Below are positions 42,525 to 51,945 of a DNA stretch of 64,000 nt, piece by piece. Source of the stretch: Alteromonas_F sp964429915 (GTDB taxonomy: Bacteria > Pseudomonadota > Gammaproteobacteria > Enterobacterales > Alteromonadaceae); the NCBI GenBank assembly GCA_964429915.1, contig CAYSDZ010000010.1, positions 1-64,000 of the forward strand. The letters are read 5' to 3'. Position 1 is the stretch's first letter, and the number at the start of each line of letters is the position of its first letter. The notes below the pieces were generated by a model. The model ran no database searches and had not been told where the DNA came from. It was given only the letters and a program-made list of their open reading frames with translations. A program made the translations under genes and the position numbers.

Positions 42525-45185
42525 ATGTCAGACAACGCGAAAGAAATCCTGCCAATAAACATTGAAGAAGAACTGAAAAATTCCTATCTCGACTATGCGA
42601 TGAGTGTCATAGTCGGCAGGGCGTTACCCGATGTGCGAGACGGTTTAAAACCCGTTCATCGTCGAGTATTGTACGCGATGAATGAATTAAAAAACGATTT
42701 TAATAAACCTTATAAAAAATCGGCGCGCGTAGTGGGTGATGTTATTGGTAAATACCATCCACACGGTGACTCAGCAGTTTACGATACGATTGTTCGTATG
42801 GCGCAGCCGTTTTCTTTGCGATATATGCTAGTAGATGGGCAAGGAAACTTTGGGTCTGTAGATGGCGATTCTGCTGCGGCTATGCGTTATACCGAAGTGA
42901 GAATGGCAAAAATCGCCCATGAACTTTTAGCTGATCTAGACAAAGAAACCGTTGATTTCGTTGATAACTACGACGGTACAGAGCGTATTCCAGAAGTACT
43001 TCCTACGAAAGTTCCTAATTTATTAATTAATGGCTCGTCTGGTATTGCGGTAGGTATGGCTACCAATATTCCGCCTCACAATTTGAATGAGGTGATTAAC
43101 GGCTGTGTCGCATTGATCGATAATCCTGACTTGAGTATCGACGAGCTAATGGCATTTATACCTGGTCCCGACTTCCCTACCGCTGCACTCATCAGTGGCC
43201 GTAAAGGCATCGATGATGCTTATCGGACCGGTAGAGGCAAAATTTATCTTCGCGCGCGTGCTGACATTGAAACCGACTCAAACGGTAAAGAAACCATTAT
43301 CGTGCACGAAATCCCCTATCAGGTAAATAAAGCGAAGCTGATAGAAAAGATTGCTGAGTTAGTGAAAGAGAAAAAGATAGAGGGCATTTCAGCACTTCGC
43401 GATGAGTCAGATAAAGATGGAATGCGGATTGTTGTTGAAGTAAAACGCAACGAATCAGGTGAAGTACTTCTTAATCAATTATATGCCAATACACAATTAC
43501 AGACCGTGTTTGGTATAAACATGGTGGCCTTAGATAATGGTCAACCCAAAGTTTTTAATCTAAAACAAACGCTTGAAGCCTTTATTCTTCACCGCCGTGA
43601 AGTGGTTACCAGACGTACCGTGTTTGAGTTGCGAAAAGCGAGAGAGCGGGCGCACGTCTTGGAAGGGCTGGCTATTGCATTAGCCAATATCGATCCTGTC
43701 ATAGAGCTTATCAAAGCGTCGTCTAGTCCCGCTGATGCTAAAAAAGCCCTAGTTGCTCAAGGCTGGAATTTAGGTGATGTTGCTGAGATGTTGGAGCGCG
43801 CGGGTAACGATGCTGCTCGCCCTGAGTGGTTAGCACCTGAGTTCGGTATTCGCGAAGGGAAATATTTCTTAACCGAACAGCAAGCTCAAGCAATTCTTGA
43901 TTTGCGTTTACATAAACTTACTGGGCTTGAACACGAAAAAATATTAGACGAATACAAAGCGTTATTGGAAGAGATTGCAGAGTTACTTCATATTTTAGGT
44001 TCATCTGAAAGACTCATGGAAGTGATTCGTGAAGAATTAGAAAAAATTCAAAATGAGTTTGGTGACGAACGCCGCACTGAGATTACGGCCGCGAGCCATG
44101 ACATTGATATTGAAGACCTTATCGAAAGGGAAGACGTTGTTGTAACACTTTCACGTGAAGGCTACGTAAAATATCAGAAGCTGACTGAATATGAAGCCCA
44201 ACGCAGGGGCGGTAAAGGTAAGTCAGCAACGAGAATGAAAGAAGAAGATTTCATAGAAAAACTCCTCGTTGCCAATACTCATGACCATATTCTGTGTTTT
44301 TCCACACGCGGACGCTTGTATTGGTTAAAAGTGTACCAACTACCATTAGCCAGCAGAAACGCGCGAGGTCGACCAGTAGTCAATATTCTGCCGTTAGAAG
44401 AAGGCGAGCGTATTACCGCAATTCTTCCTATTCAGGAATTTGAAGAAGGCAAGTATGTTATTATGGCTACGGCGAACGGTACGGTTAAGAAAACCGACCT
44501 TACTCTTTACAGCCGCCCTCGTGCTAACGGAATCATTGCAGTTAACCTACAAGAGGGTGATGAACTCATTGGTGTTGCAATTACTGAAGGCGAAGATGAC
44601 ATCATGTTATTTTCCGACGAAGGCAAAGTAGTCCGTTTCAATGAGATGCAACGCGATGCGGATACAGGTGAAATAAAAATAGACGCTGAAACGGGTGAAC
44701 CACTGCATGCACTTCGGGCAATGGGAAGAACTGCAACTGGTGTCAGAGGAATAAAACTGCAAGATGGCCAAAAAGTCGTATCGTTAATCGTTCCTCAAGG
44801 TAAGGGAGCAATTCTTACGGCGACTGAAAACGGCTACGGGAAACGGACGCCGCTTGAAGACTACCCTGCGAAAAGTCGTGCCACGCAAGGCGTTGTGTCT
44901 ATAAAAGTATCGGAGCGAAACGGTAAAGTGGTGGGTGCAGTTCAAGTTCAAGAAAATGATGAAATCATGTTGATCAGCGATCAAGGTACATTAGTCAGAA
45001 CAAGAGTGTCTGAGGTGTCAGTGGTAGGTCGAAATACCCAAGGTGTACGCCTAATTCGTACAGCCGATGACGAAAATCTTGTTGCTTTGCAACGCATAGA
45101 AGAGATCCTCGGCGCAGAAGAAGAAATAACCGAAGATCAAACTGAATCCGAGACTAATAATAACAACGAACCTGATGGTGAATAG
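42525..45185 (+). CDS. gyrA: DNA gyrase subunit A
   Basis: An 886-residue type IIA topoisomerase subunit. The catalytic tyrosine is in AAMRYTEVRM at the E. coli Y122 position. The quinolone-determining region HPHGDSAVYDTIVRMA keeps S83 and D87, the usual susceptible residues. The C-terminal half is the DNA-wrapping beta-pinwheel with the GyrA box QRRGGKG near 560, and an acidic tail follows. It is followed 6 bases later by serC. Unlike in E. coli, gyrA directly precedes serC-aroA. Confidence 0.98.
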   Translation: MSDNAKEILPINIEEELKNSYLDYAMSVIVGRALPDVRDGLKPVHRRVLYAMNELKNDFNKPYKKSARVVGDVIGKYHPHGDSAVYDTIVRMAQPFSLRYMLVDGQGNFGSVDGDSAAAMRYTEVRMAKIAHELLADLDKETVDFVDNYDGTERIPEVLPTKVPNLLINGSSGIAVGMATNIPPHNLNEVINGCVALIDNPDLSIDELMAFIPGPDFPTAALISGRKGIDDAYRTGRGKIYLRARADIETDSNGKETIIVHEIPYQVNKAKLIEKIAELVKEKKIEGISALRDESDKDGMRIVVEVKRNESGEVLLNQLYANTQLQTVFGINMVALDNGQPKVFNLKQTLEAFILHRREVVTRRTVFELRKARERAHVLEGLAIALANIDPVIELIKASSSPADAKKALVAQGWNLGDVAEMLERAGNDAARPEWLAPEFGIREGKYFLTEQQAQAILDLRLHKLTGLEHEKILDEYKALLEEIAELLHILGSSERLMEVIREELEKIQNEFGDERRTEITAASHDIDIEDLIEREDVVVTLSREGYVKYQKLTEYEAQRRGGKGKSATRMKEEDFIEKLLVANTHDHILCFSTRGRLYWLKVYQLPLASRNARGRPVVNILPLEEGERITAILPIQEFEEGKYVIMATANGTVKKTDLTLYSRPRANGIIAVNLQEGDELIGVAITEGEDDIMLFSDEGKVVRFNEMQRDADTGEIKIDAETGEPLHALRAMGRTATGVRGIKLQDGQKVVSLIVPQGKGAILTATENGYGKRTPLEDYPAKSRATQGVVSIKVSERNGKVVGAVQVQENDEIMLISDQGTLVRTRVSEVSVVGRNTQGVRLIRTADDENLVALQRIEEILGAEEEITEDQTESETNNNNEPDGE

Positions 45186-45191
45186 TTAAGC

Positions 45192-46271
45192 ATGAGTGTT
45201 TACAATTTCAGTGCGGGGCCTGCCAAATTGCCTGATGCGGTAATGAAGCGTGCCCAAAGTGAATTTCTGAACTGGAACAATCAACACAGTTCAGTCATGG
45301 AAATTAGCCACAGAGGTAAGCCCTTTATCGCCGTGGCAGAAGAGGCCGAGCAACGCCTTCGTGAACTGTTGGCCATTCCCAATAATTATAAAGTGTTATT
45401 TATGCAAGGCGGTGGCCGAGGGCAGTTTTCAGCTGTGGCACTTAATTTGTCGCGACCAGGTCAAAGAGCCTTGCATCTAATATCGGGTTCATGGTCGAAA
45501 GGCGCGGTTGAAGAATCCAAAAAGTATAATTGTCCGGACGTGATCGCCAGCGCGGAAAAAATAGATGGCATTACTCGCTTCACGCCAGTGAGCTACGAAA
45601 GCCAAGAAGACGATGCGTATTGTCATTTTTGCCCTAATGAAACCGTCGACGGTGTGGCTTTTGATTGGCTTCCAAATGTCGGAAACGTTCCGCTTGTTGC
45701 AGACATGTCATCAACCATCTTGTCGCAACCGCTCGATGTGGCTAAATTTGGAGTTATCTATGCAGGAGCTCAGAAAAATATTGGTCCTTCTGGATTATCG
45801 GTTGTAATTGTAAGAGATGATTTACTTGGCAAAGCCCAAACTGTTACTCCTTCATTTATGAATTACTCTCTTCAAGCTGAGCACGATTCCATGTATAACA
45901 CGCCCCCAACGTATTCGTGGTATCTAGCGGGGTTGGTATTTGAATGGCTACAAGAGCTGGGCGGCTTAAACAGTATCGCCGCCGTAAATAAAACGAAAAG
46001 TGAGCTGTTGTACTCTACCATCGATAAGTCTGACTTTTATGCTAATCCTGTTCATCCGGATAATCGATCTAAAATGAATGTTCCTTTCACTTTGGCCGAT
46101 GCAACATTAGATAGTTTGTTTTTGTCGGAAGCGGAAAAACAAGGCTTACAAGCGCTGAAGGGCCATAGAATGGTAGGCGGGATGCGAGCCAGCATTTATA
46201 ATGCGATGCCTCTTGAGGGTGTGCAGGCACTTGTATCGTTTATGCAGGAATTTGAAAGGACTCACGGATGA
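45192..46271 (+). CDS. serC: Phosphoserine aminotransferase SerC
   Basis: A 359-residue PLP enzyme for serine and pyridoxine synthesis. YNFSAGPAKLP is the N-terminal signature, and AGAQKNIGPSG carries the Schiff-base lysine. GGMRASIYNAMP is the C-terminal arginine motif binding phosphate. It overlaps aroA by 4 bases (ATGA), the classic serC-aroA operon. Confidence 0.97.
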   Translation: MSVYNFSAGPAKLPDAVMKRAQSEFLNWNNQHSSVMEISHRGKPFIAVAEEAEQRLRELLAIPNNYKVLFMQGGGRGQFSAVALNLSRPGQRALHLISGSWSKGAVEESKKYNCPDVIASAEKIDGITRFTPVSYESQEDDAYCHFCPNETVDGVAFDWLPNVGNVPLVADMSSTILSQPLDVAKFGVIYAGAQKNIGPSGLSVVIVRDDLLGKAQTVTPSFMNYSLQAEHDSMYNTPPTYSWYLAGLVFEWLQELGGLNSIAAVNKTKSELLYSTIDKSDFYANPVHPDNRSKMNVPFTLADATLDSLFLSEAEKQGLQALKGHRMVGGMRASIYNAMPLEGVQALVSFMQEFERTHG

Positions 46272-47551
46272 CGAAACAGTTAACACTTCAACCTATCTCT
46301 AAGGTTAATGGGGAAGTAACCGTTCCGGGTTCAAAAAGCTTATCGAACAGAGCGTTATTACTAGCTGCGCTCGCCGAGGGTGAAACGACCCTTACCAATT
46401 TGCTAGACAGTGACGATATTCGCCATATGCTCACGGCACTAGAAAAGCTGGGCGTGACATATGCCTTAAATACCGATAAAACTACATGTGTAGTCAAAGG
46501 CTTAGGCGGAAAATTTCGGCTTTCTGAACCAACAGAGCTTTACTTAGGTAATGCCGGAACTGCAATGAGACCGCTTTGTGCTGCTTTAGCGTTGTCTGAC
46601 GTAACGGTTGACCTAACAGGTGAACCACGTATGGAAGAAAGGCCGATAGGCGATTTGGCTGATGCCTTAGTCGCTGTAGGTGGAGAAATTAAATATTTAA
46701 AAAATGCGGGTTATCCGCCTTTAAGAATTATTGGTAAATCGCTCGCTGCTAAAGAACTTGAAGTAGACGGAAGTGTTTCTAGCCAGTTTTTAACTGCTCT
46801 TTTAATGGCCGCACCACTGTTTGAGGGTGACGTAAGTATTAAAATTAAAGGGGATTTGGTTTCTAAGCCTTATATCGATATCACGTTAAATGTAATGAAA
46901 CAGTTTGGTGTTACAGTAGAAAACAATGAATATTCGGTATTTCGTATTAAATCTGGTCAACAGTATCGCTCCCCCGGTCAATATATGGTGGAAGGAGACG
47001 CGTCGTCGGCCTCTTACTTTTTGGCTGCCGCTGCAATAAAAGGAGGCACGGTAAAAGTAAATGGGTGTGGCACAAATAGCGTACAAGGTGATATTCACTT
47101 CGCTGATGCGCTAGAGGCAATGGGCGCAAAGGTGACTTGGCACCCTAATGCCATTGAAGTTTCCGGTGCTCCATTATCGGCAATCGACAAAGACTTTAAC
47201 GCGATACCGGACGCGGCAATGACGATTGCTGTGGTCGCTTTATTTGCCAAAGGCACGACCCATATACGTAACGTTTACAATTGGCGAGTCAAAGAGACTG
47301 ACCGCTTACAAGCGATGGCAACTGAACTCAAAAAACTGGGTGCGGAGGTTGAAGAAGGTAAAGATTTTCTTTCTATCACCCCCGTTAATACTTTGCGGCA
47401 CGCAGAAATCGATACCTATAATGATCATCGAATTGCTATGTGTTTTTCGCTCGTCGCACTTAGTAATACTGCCGTTACGATTAACGATCCCGATTGCACG
47501 GCAAAGACATTCCCCGATTATTTCAAACGCCTTGCTACGATCTGTCAATAA
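46268..47551 (+). CDS. aroA: 3-phosphoshikimate 1-carboxyvinyltransferase AroA (EPSP synthase)
   Basis: A 427-residue enzyme of the shikimate pathway, adding PEP to shikimate 3-phosphate. PGSKSLSNRALLLAALAEG, LGNAGTAMRPL and the late NWRVKETDRL and YNDHRIAM segments are the class I family signatures; the glycine-alanine-type PEP site NAGTA is unaltered. A terminator follows. Confidence 0.98.
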   Translation: MTKQLTLQPISKVNGEVTVPGSKSLSNRALLLAALAEGETTLTNLLDSDDIRHMLTALEKLGVTYALNTDKTTCVVKGLGGKFRLSEPTELYLGNAGTAMRPLCAALALSDVTVDLTGEPRMEERPIGDLADALVAVGGEIKYLKNAGYPPLRIIGKSLAAKELEVDGSVSSQFLTALLMAAPLFEGDVSIKIKGDLVSKPYIDITLNVMKQFGVTVENNEYSVFRIKSGQQYRSPGQYMVEGDASSASYFLAAAAIKGGTVKVNGCGTNSVQGDIHFADALEAMGAKVTWHPNAIEVSGAPLSAIDKDFNAIPDAAMTIAVVALFAKGTTHIRNVYNWRVKETDRLQAMATELKKLGAEVEEGKDFLSITPVNTLRHAEIDTYNDHRIAMCFSLVALSNTAVTINDPDCTAKTFPDYFKRLATICQ

Positions 47552-47575
47552 ATAGAGAAATAGCGGTAAAGGACA

Positions 47576-47603
47576 TTGCAAATTAAAAGTGCGCGCGTAT
47601 AAT
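47576..47603 (+). promoter_or_regulatory. Promoter of cmk
   Basis: A perfect TATAAT -10 at 47598-47603 and TTGCAA (four of six) at 47576-47581, 16 bases apart. The -10 lies across the loop of the aroA terminator. Confidence 0.6.
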
Positions 47604-47617
47604 TACGCGCGTTTTTT
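47592..47617 (+). terminator. Terminator of the gyrA-serC-aroA genes
   Basis: An 8-bp GC-rich stem, CGCGCGTA/TACGCGCG, with a TAAT loop and a run of six T. It ends 44 bases before cmk. Confidence 0.85.
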
Positions 47618-47661
47618 CTACCTACCCAATCATTAAACCAACATTAAATAGTGGAGTACTC

Positions 47662-48336
47662 ATGCAATCCATTCCGGTGGTCACGGTCGACGGTCCTAGT
47701 GGAGCAGGAAAAGGAACGCTAAGTACGCTTATCGCGAGTGCATTACAATTGCATTTCCTTGATAGTGGTGCATTGTATCGTGTGTTGGCGGTTGCAGCTT
47801 TGCACCATGATATGCCTACCGATGACGAAGAAAGTTTGGTACCGCTCGCCACGGGCCTAGATGTAAGTTTTGTTTGTGACAATGGCAATCATCGGATGAT
47901 TCTAGAAGGCGAAGATGTAACCGATGACATTCGAGCTGAGGAAATCGGCAATGCAGCGTCAAAGGTAGCGGCTTTACCACGTGTAAGAGAAGCGTTATTG
48001 AGACGACAAAGAGCCTTTAGAGAAGCGCCTGGCTTGGTTGCTGATGGAAGAGACATGGGTACAGTTGTTTTTCCTGATGCTGACGCGAAGATCTTTCTGA
48101 CAGCAAGCGCCGAGGCCAGAGCCCAACGTCGCTACGAACAGTTGAAAGCAAAGGGTTTGAATGTTAGTATTGCGCGCCTTTTAATCGATATCAAAGCTAG
48201 AGACGAGCGAGATCAATCTCGAAGTGTGGCTCCTTTGCAGCCAGCCGATGACGCTCTTGTTATTGATTCGACTGAACTTGATATAGGTCAAGTTCTTGAT
48301 AAAGCGCTAAATTTTATTGAAAGCAAGCTGAAGTAA
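47662..48336 (+). CDS. cmk: Cytidylate kinase
   Basis: A 224-residue nucleoside monophosphate kinase phosphorylating CMP and dCMP. Walker A is DGPSGAGKGT near 10-19. LDSGALYR, ADGRDMGTVVFPDA and RDERDQSR are the family CMP and lid motifs. The ATG has GGAG upstream. It precedes rpsA, as in E. coli. Confidence 0.97.
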   Translation: MQSIPVVTVDGPSGAGKGTLSTLIASALQLHFLDSGALYRVLAVAALHHDMPTDDEESLVPLATGLDVSFVCDNGNHRMILEGEDVTDDIRAEEIGNAASKVAALPRVREALLRRQRAFREAPGLVADGRDMGTVVFPDADAKIFLTASAEARAQRRYEQLKAKGLNVSIARLLIDIKARDERDQSRSVAPLQPADDALVIDSTELDIGQVLDKALNFIESKLK

Positions 48337-48365
48337 AGGCTGCATTTATATAGTAATTTTTTATC

Positions 48366-48426
48366 GTAACAACAAGGCCGTTGTTGCTTAGTGAAATAAC
48401 CCCACGTTCAACGGAAATTTGCGTGG
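48366..48426 (+). promoter_or_regulatory. Candidate S1-autoregulatory rpsA leader
   Basis: Two hairpins precede rpsA, which has no ordinary ribosome site: one at 48366-48387 (stem AACAAC/GTTGTT plus flanking pairs, loop AAGGCC), one at 48402-48426 (stem CCACG/CGTGG, loop with CGGAAA). The E. coli rpsA start region also uses SD-like bases in hairpin loops, bound by S1 for feedback. The resemblance is structural only. Confidence 0.5.
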
Positions 48427-48448
48427 ATTACTCAATTAAATAGTACAT

Positions 48449-50122
48449 ATGACTGAAAATTTTGCACAACTTTTTGAAGAAAGCCTCCAGGAATTAGAAA
48501 CGCGTCCTGGTTCCATTGTTAAAGGAACGGTTGTTTCAATCGACAAAGATATTGTTTTGGTTGACGCTGGGCTAAAATCAGAAAGTGCGATCCCTGCGGA
48601 TCAATTTAAAAACACCAATGGTGAGCTAGAAATATCCGTAGGTGACTCTGTTGATGTTGCCTTAGACGCAGTAGAAGACGGTTTCGGTGAAACTATTCTT
48701 TCTCGCGAAAAAGCGAAGCGCCACGAAGCTTGGGTTGAGCTTGAAAAAGCTTACGATGAAAAAGCCACGATCATGGGTATCATCAATGGAAAAGTGAAAG
48801 GCGGATTTACTGTAGAAGTAAATACAGTTCGCGCCTTCCTACCTGGTTCTTTAGTAGATGTTCGTCCAATTCGAGACACAACACATCTAGAAGGTAAAGA
48901 ATTAGAATTTAAAGTAATTAAGCTAGATGCTAAACGCAATAACGTAGTTGTTTCACGTAGAGCGGTAATCGAAGCTGAAAGTAGCGCTGAGCGCGAAAGC
49001 TTGCTTGCTAACCTTGAAGAAGGCCATGAAGTCAAAGGTATCGTTAAAAACCTTACCGATTATGGTGCCTTTGTTGATTTGGGTGGCGTAGACGGCTTGT
49101 TACACATTACTGACATGGCTTGGAAGCGCGTTAAGCACCCCAGCGAGATTGTTAACGTTGGTGATGAAATTAACGTTAAAGTATTGAAGTTTGACAAAGA
49201 TAAATCTCGCGTCTCTCTTGGTATGAAACAAATGGGCAACGATCCATGGCAAGAAATTGCTAATCGTTATCCTGAAGGTACTAAGATTACTGGTCAAGTC
49301 ACTAATCTTACTGACTACGGTTGTTTCGTGGAAATCGAAGATGGTGTTGAAGGCTTAGTGCACGTATCTGAAATGGACTGGACCAACAAAAACATCCACC
49401 CATCTAAGGTCGTTAACCTTGGCGACACCGTTGATGTTATGGTTTTGGAAATCGATGAAGAACGTCGTCGTATTTCTCTTGGACTTAAACAGTGCATTGA
49501 CAATCCTTGGGAAACATTCGCTAAGTCTTACGAGAAAGGCGACAAAGTGTCCGGTAAGATCAAATCAATTACTGATTTTGGTATCTTTATTGGCCTTGAT
49601 GGCGGTATTGATGGTCTTGTTCACTTATCAGATATTTCTTGGAATAAAACAGGTGAAGATGCCGTTCGCGAATACAAAAAAGGCGACGAAATCTCTGCTG
49701 TAGTATTACAAGTTGACCCTGAGCGTGAAAGAATTTCTCTAGGCGTTAAGCAAATAGAAGAAGATCCTTTCAACAAGTACCTAGCGGATACTAAGAAAGG
49801 TGCTATTGTTACTGGTACAGTAACAGAAGTTGACGCTAAAGGTGTTACTGTTAACTTGGCAGAAGAAGTAAATGGCTACATCCGTGTTGGTGATTTATCT
49901 CGCGACCGCGTCGAAGACGCATCTGAAGTTGTTAACGTAGGCGATTCTATTGAAGCGAAATATACAGGTGTTGATCGCAAGAACCGTGTTCTTAACTTAT
50001 CGGTGAAAGCGAAAGACCAAGCAGATGAGCAAGAAGCCCTTGATAAAGTAAACCAGCAGCAAGATGATGGTGGTTTTGCTAACGCAATGGCTGAAGCATT
50101 TAAAGCCGCAAAAGGCGAATAA
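48449..50122 (+). CDS. rpsA: 30S ribosomal protein S1
   Basis: A 557-residue protein of six S1 domains (E. coli 557), from residue 20 to about 530. Domains 1 and 2 bind the ribosome and 3-6 bind mRNA, unfolding it for initiation. Repeats such as GxVTxLTDYGCFVEIEDGVEGLVHVSEM recur; the last domain is followed by an acidic, glutamine-rich tail. No Shine-Dalgarno sequence precedes the ATG, in line with rpsA in enterics. Confidence 0.98.
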   Translation: MTENFAQLFEESLQELETRPGSIVKGTVVSIDKDIVLVDAGLKSESAIPADQFKNTNGELEISVGDSVDVALDAVEDGFGETILSREKAKRHEAWVELEKAYDEKATIMGIINGKVKGGFTVEVNTVRAFLPGSLVDVRPIRDTTHLEGKELEFKVIKLDAKRNNVVVSRRAVIEAESSAERESLLANLEEGHEVKGIVKNLTDYGAFVDLGGVDGLLHITDMAWKRVKHPSEIVNVGDEINVKVLKFDKDKSRVSLGMKQMGNDPWQEIANRYPEGTKITGQVTNLTDYGCFVEIEDGVEGLVHVSEMDWTNKNIHPSKVVNLGDTVDVMVLEIDEERRRISLGLKQCIDNPWETFAKSYEKGDKVSGKIKSITDFGIFIGLDGGIDGLVHLSDISWNKTGEDAVREYKKGDEISAVVLQVDPERERISLGVKQIEEDPFNKYLADTKKGAIVTGTVTEVDAKGVTVNLAEEVNGYIRVGDLSRDRVEDASEVVNVGDSIEAKYTGVDRKNRVLNLSVKAKDQADEQEALDKVNQQQDDGGFANAMAEAFKAAKGE

Positions 50123-50130
50123 CTGCAATA

Positions 50131-50164
50131 ACAGGCGAGCTACATGTTAGCTCGCTTGTTTTTT
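50131..50164 (+). terminator. Terminator of rpsA
   Basis: A 12-bp stem (ACAGGCGAGCTA with TAGCTCGCTTGT, one G-T pair) with a 5-base loop, followed by T residues. It lies 9 bases after the rpsA stop. Confidence 0.92.
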
Positions 50165-50219
50165 ACTTCACTCTGTCGGACACTTAACCTTTGTGACCAC
50201 TTCCTCGACGGAGAAAATC

Positions 50220-50507
50220 ATGACTAAATCAGAACTTATCGAACGTCTCGCTGAAATGATGGAGCATGTGCAAGCACGTGATATCGAAATTGCTGTGAAA
50301 GAATTATTAGAGCAGATGGTGCAAACTCTCCAAAAAGGCGATCGTATTGAAATTAGAGGGTTCGGAAGTTTCTCGCTTCACTACCGAGCACCGAGAGTGG
50401 GTAGAAATCCAAAAACAGGTGAAACTGTTGAGTTAGATGGTAAGTATGTTCCACACTTTAAGCCGGGTAAAGAGCTTAGAGATCGTGTTAACGAAAGTAT
50501 CCAATAA
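50220..50507 (+). CDS. ihfB: Integration host factor beta subunit
   Basis: A 95-residue HU-family DNA-bending protein, partner of IhfA. MTKSELIERLAE is the normal N-terminus, so I use ATG 50220 with a GGAG upstream; an earlier in-frame ATG at 50193 adds nine residues with no ribosome site. The beta-arm is GFGSFSLHYRAPRVGRNPKT, with the proline that intercalates into the minor groove. It follows rpsA, as in E. coli. Confidence 0.96.
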   Translation: MTKSELIERLAEMMEHVQARDIEIAVKELLEQMVQTLQKGDRIEIRGFGSFSLHYRAPRVGRNPKTGETVELDGKYVPHFKPGKELRDRVNESIQ

Positions 50508-50530
50508 TTGTTGTCGTAGAGGTAGCCTAA

Positions 50531-50770
50531 GTGAGAGGCTTGTTTTCCGTAATATTTGTCGTTTTTGTACTGATTGTCGCTATTGCTTTGGGTTCACAAA
50601 ATGATGGTGTTATTACAATCAATTACTTAATTGCGAAAACCACCCTTACGATATCAAGCTTAATTGCAATCACTGTAGGTTTAGGTGTGCTTCTAGGCAT
50701 AGCGATAATGGTGCCTTTATTGCTTAGATTGAACGTTTTGTTGGCATTACAAAAACGTAAGAATCAATAA
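50531..50770 (+). CDS. lapA: Lipopolysaccharide assembly protein LapA
   Basis: A 79-residue inner-membrane protein (DUF1049) with two membrane helices (about 3-21 and 42-65) and a basic tail. LapA works with LapB to couple LPS synthesis to FtsH-driven control of LpxC. The start is GTG with AGAGG upstream; its stop overlaps the lapB ATG by one base. Confidence 0.9.
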   Translation: MRGLFSVIFVVFVLIVAIALGSQNDGVITINYLIAKTTLTISSLIAITVGLGVLLGIAIMVPLLLRLNVLLALQKRKNQ

Positions 50771-51945
50771 TGCTTGAATTACTGTTTTTGCTTCTGCCAG
50801 TCGCAGCAGGGTACGGTTGGGTGATGGGGCGAAACAGTGTTCGTCATGCCCAACGAAAACAATCAAGCATACTTTCAAAGCATTATTTTAAAGGTCTTAA
50901 TTTTTTATTATCTGATCAGCCTGATAAAGCCGTCGATACGCTGATTAAAATGATCAACTTGAATTCTGATACCGTCGAAACTCATATCGCTATGGGTAAC
51001 TTTTTTCGACACAGAGGTGAAATCGACCGCGCCATAAAAGTACATCAAAATTTAGTCAGTCGTGATGAGCTATCACCTAATCAACGAGAAACCGCGCTTA
51101 AAGAGCTCGGATATGACTATTATCAAGCGGGTTTTTTAGAACGAGCAGAGGACACGTTTACCAAACTGCTGGCCAGCGATAGGCACCGATATGCTGCACA
51201 AAAACAACTTTTTAGTATTTATCAAACAACAAAGGAATGGGACAAAGCCATTAAGTTAGCAGAACAAACCGTAATCCATTCCACGAATACTGATGACGTT
51301 AACCAACGCTTAGCTCATTTTTATTGTGAGCTGTCACAAAAAGAACTAGACGGTAACAGTAATCAAGAAAATGTTGCTATTCAACGATTACAAAAAGCCG
51401 CTGCGGCAGATCCCAGCTCAGTACGACCATGGATGTTACTCGCTCAACATGCAATATCTCTAGAATCTTATAGCGATGCAAACGAGTATCTAATAGAAAT
51501 TGCTAAGCGAGACCGAACCTTTATTTCTGAAGCTGCAAATACGCTCTTAGTTATTGCACAGAAGACCGATGATTGGAACGCGCTGGATACGTTTTTAAAT
51601 ACGTATTGGCAACCTTGTGGGTCATCTATATTAGCAAAAACGCGTTTACTAGAAAAAAAACAAGGAAAAGGAACAGCAACTGATTTCCTTGTTGAGCAAT
51701 TAAAAAAGCACCCCACCATGAAGGGGTTTCAAGCTTTAATGGACATATATATCAATTTAGATGATGAACATATTCCGACACAAAGCATTGCAACATTAAA
51801 GTCTTTAGTTGAGAAACAAATTGCAATGCGACCAAAATATCGCTGCCAAAGTTGCGGTTTTTCGGGGCGTAAACTGTATTGGTTATGCCCCTCTTGTAAA
51901 AAATGGGGCGTTGTCACCCCTATAAAAGGTTTAGATGGAGAATAG
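50770..51945 (+). CDS. lapB: Lipopolysaccharide assembly protein LapB
   Basis: A 391-residue protein: one N-terminal membrane helix, TPR repeats across about 50-330, then a rubredoxin-like zinc finger with two CxxC pairs (RCQSCGFSGRKL and WLCPSCKKWG). LapB (YciM) is the essential adaptor presenting LpxC to FtsH. Coupled to lapA. Overlaps the pyrF start. Confidence 0.94.
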   Translation: MLELLFLLLPVAAGYGWVMGRNSVRHAQRKQSSILSKHYFKGLNFLLSDQPDKAVDTLIKMINLNSDTVETHIAMGNFFRHRGEIDRAIKVHQNLVSRDELSPNQRETALKELGYDYYQAGFLERAEDTFTKLLASDRHRYAAQKQLFSIYQTTKEWDKAIKLAEQTVIHSTNTDDVNQRLAHFYCELSQKELDGNSNQENVAIQRLQKAAAADPSSVRPWMLLAQHAISLESYSDANEYLIEIAKRDRTFISEAANTLLVIAQKTDDWNALDTFLNTYWQPCGSSILAKTRLLEKKQGKGTATDFLVEQLKKHPTMKGFQALMDIYINLDDEHIPTQSIATLKSLVEKQIAMRPKYRCQSCGFSGRKLYWLCPSCKKWGVVTPIKGLDGE

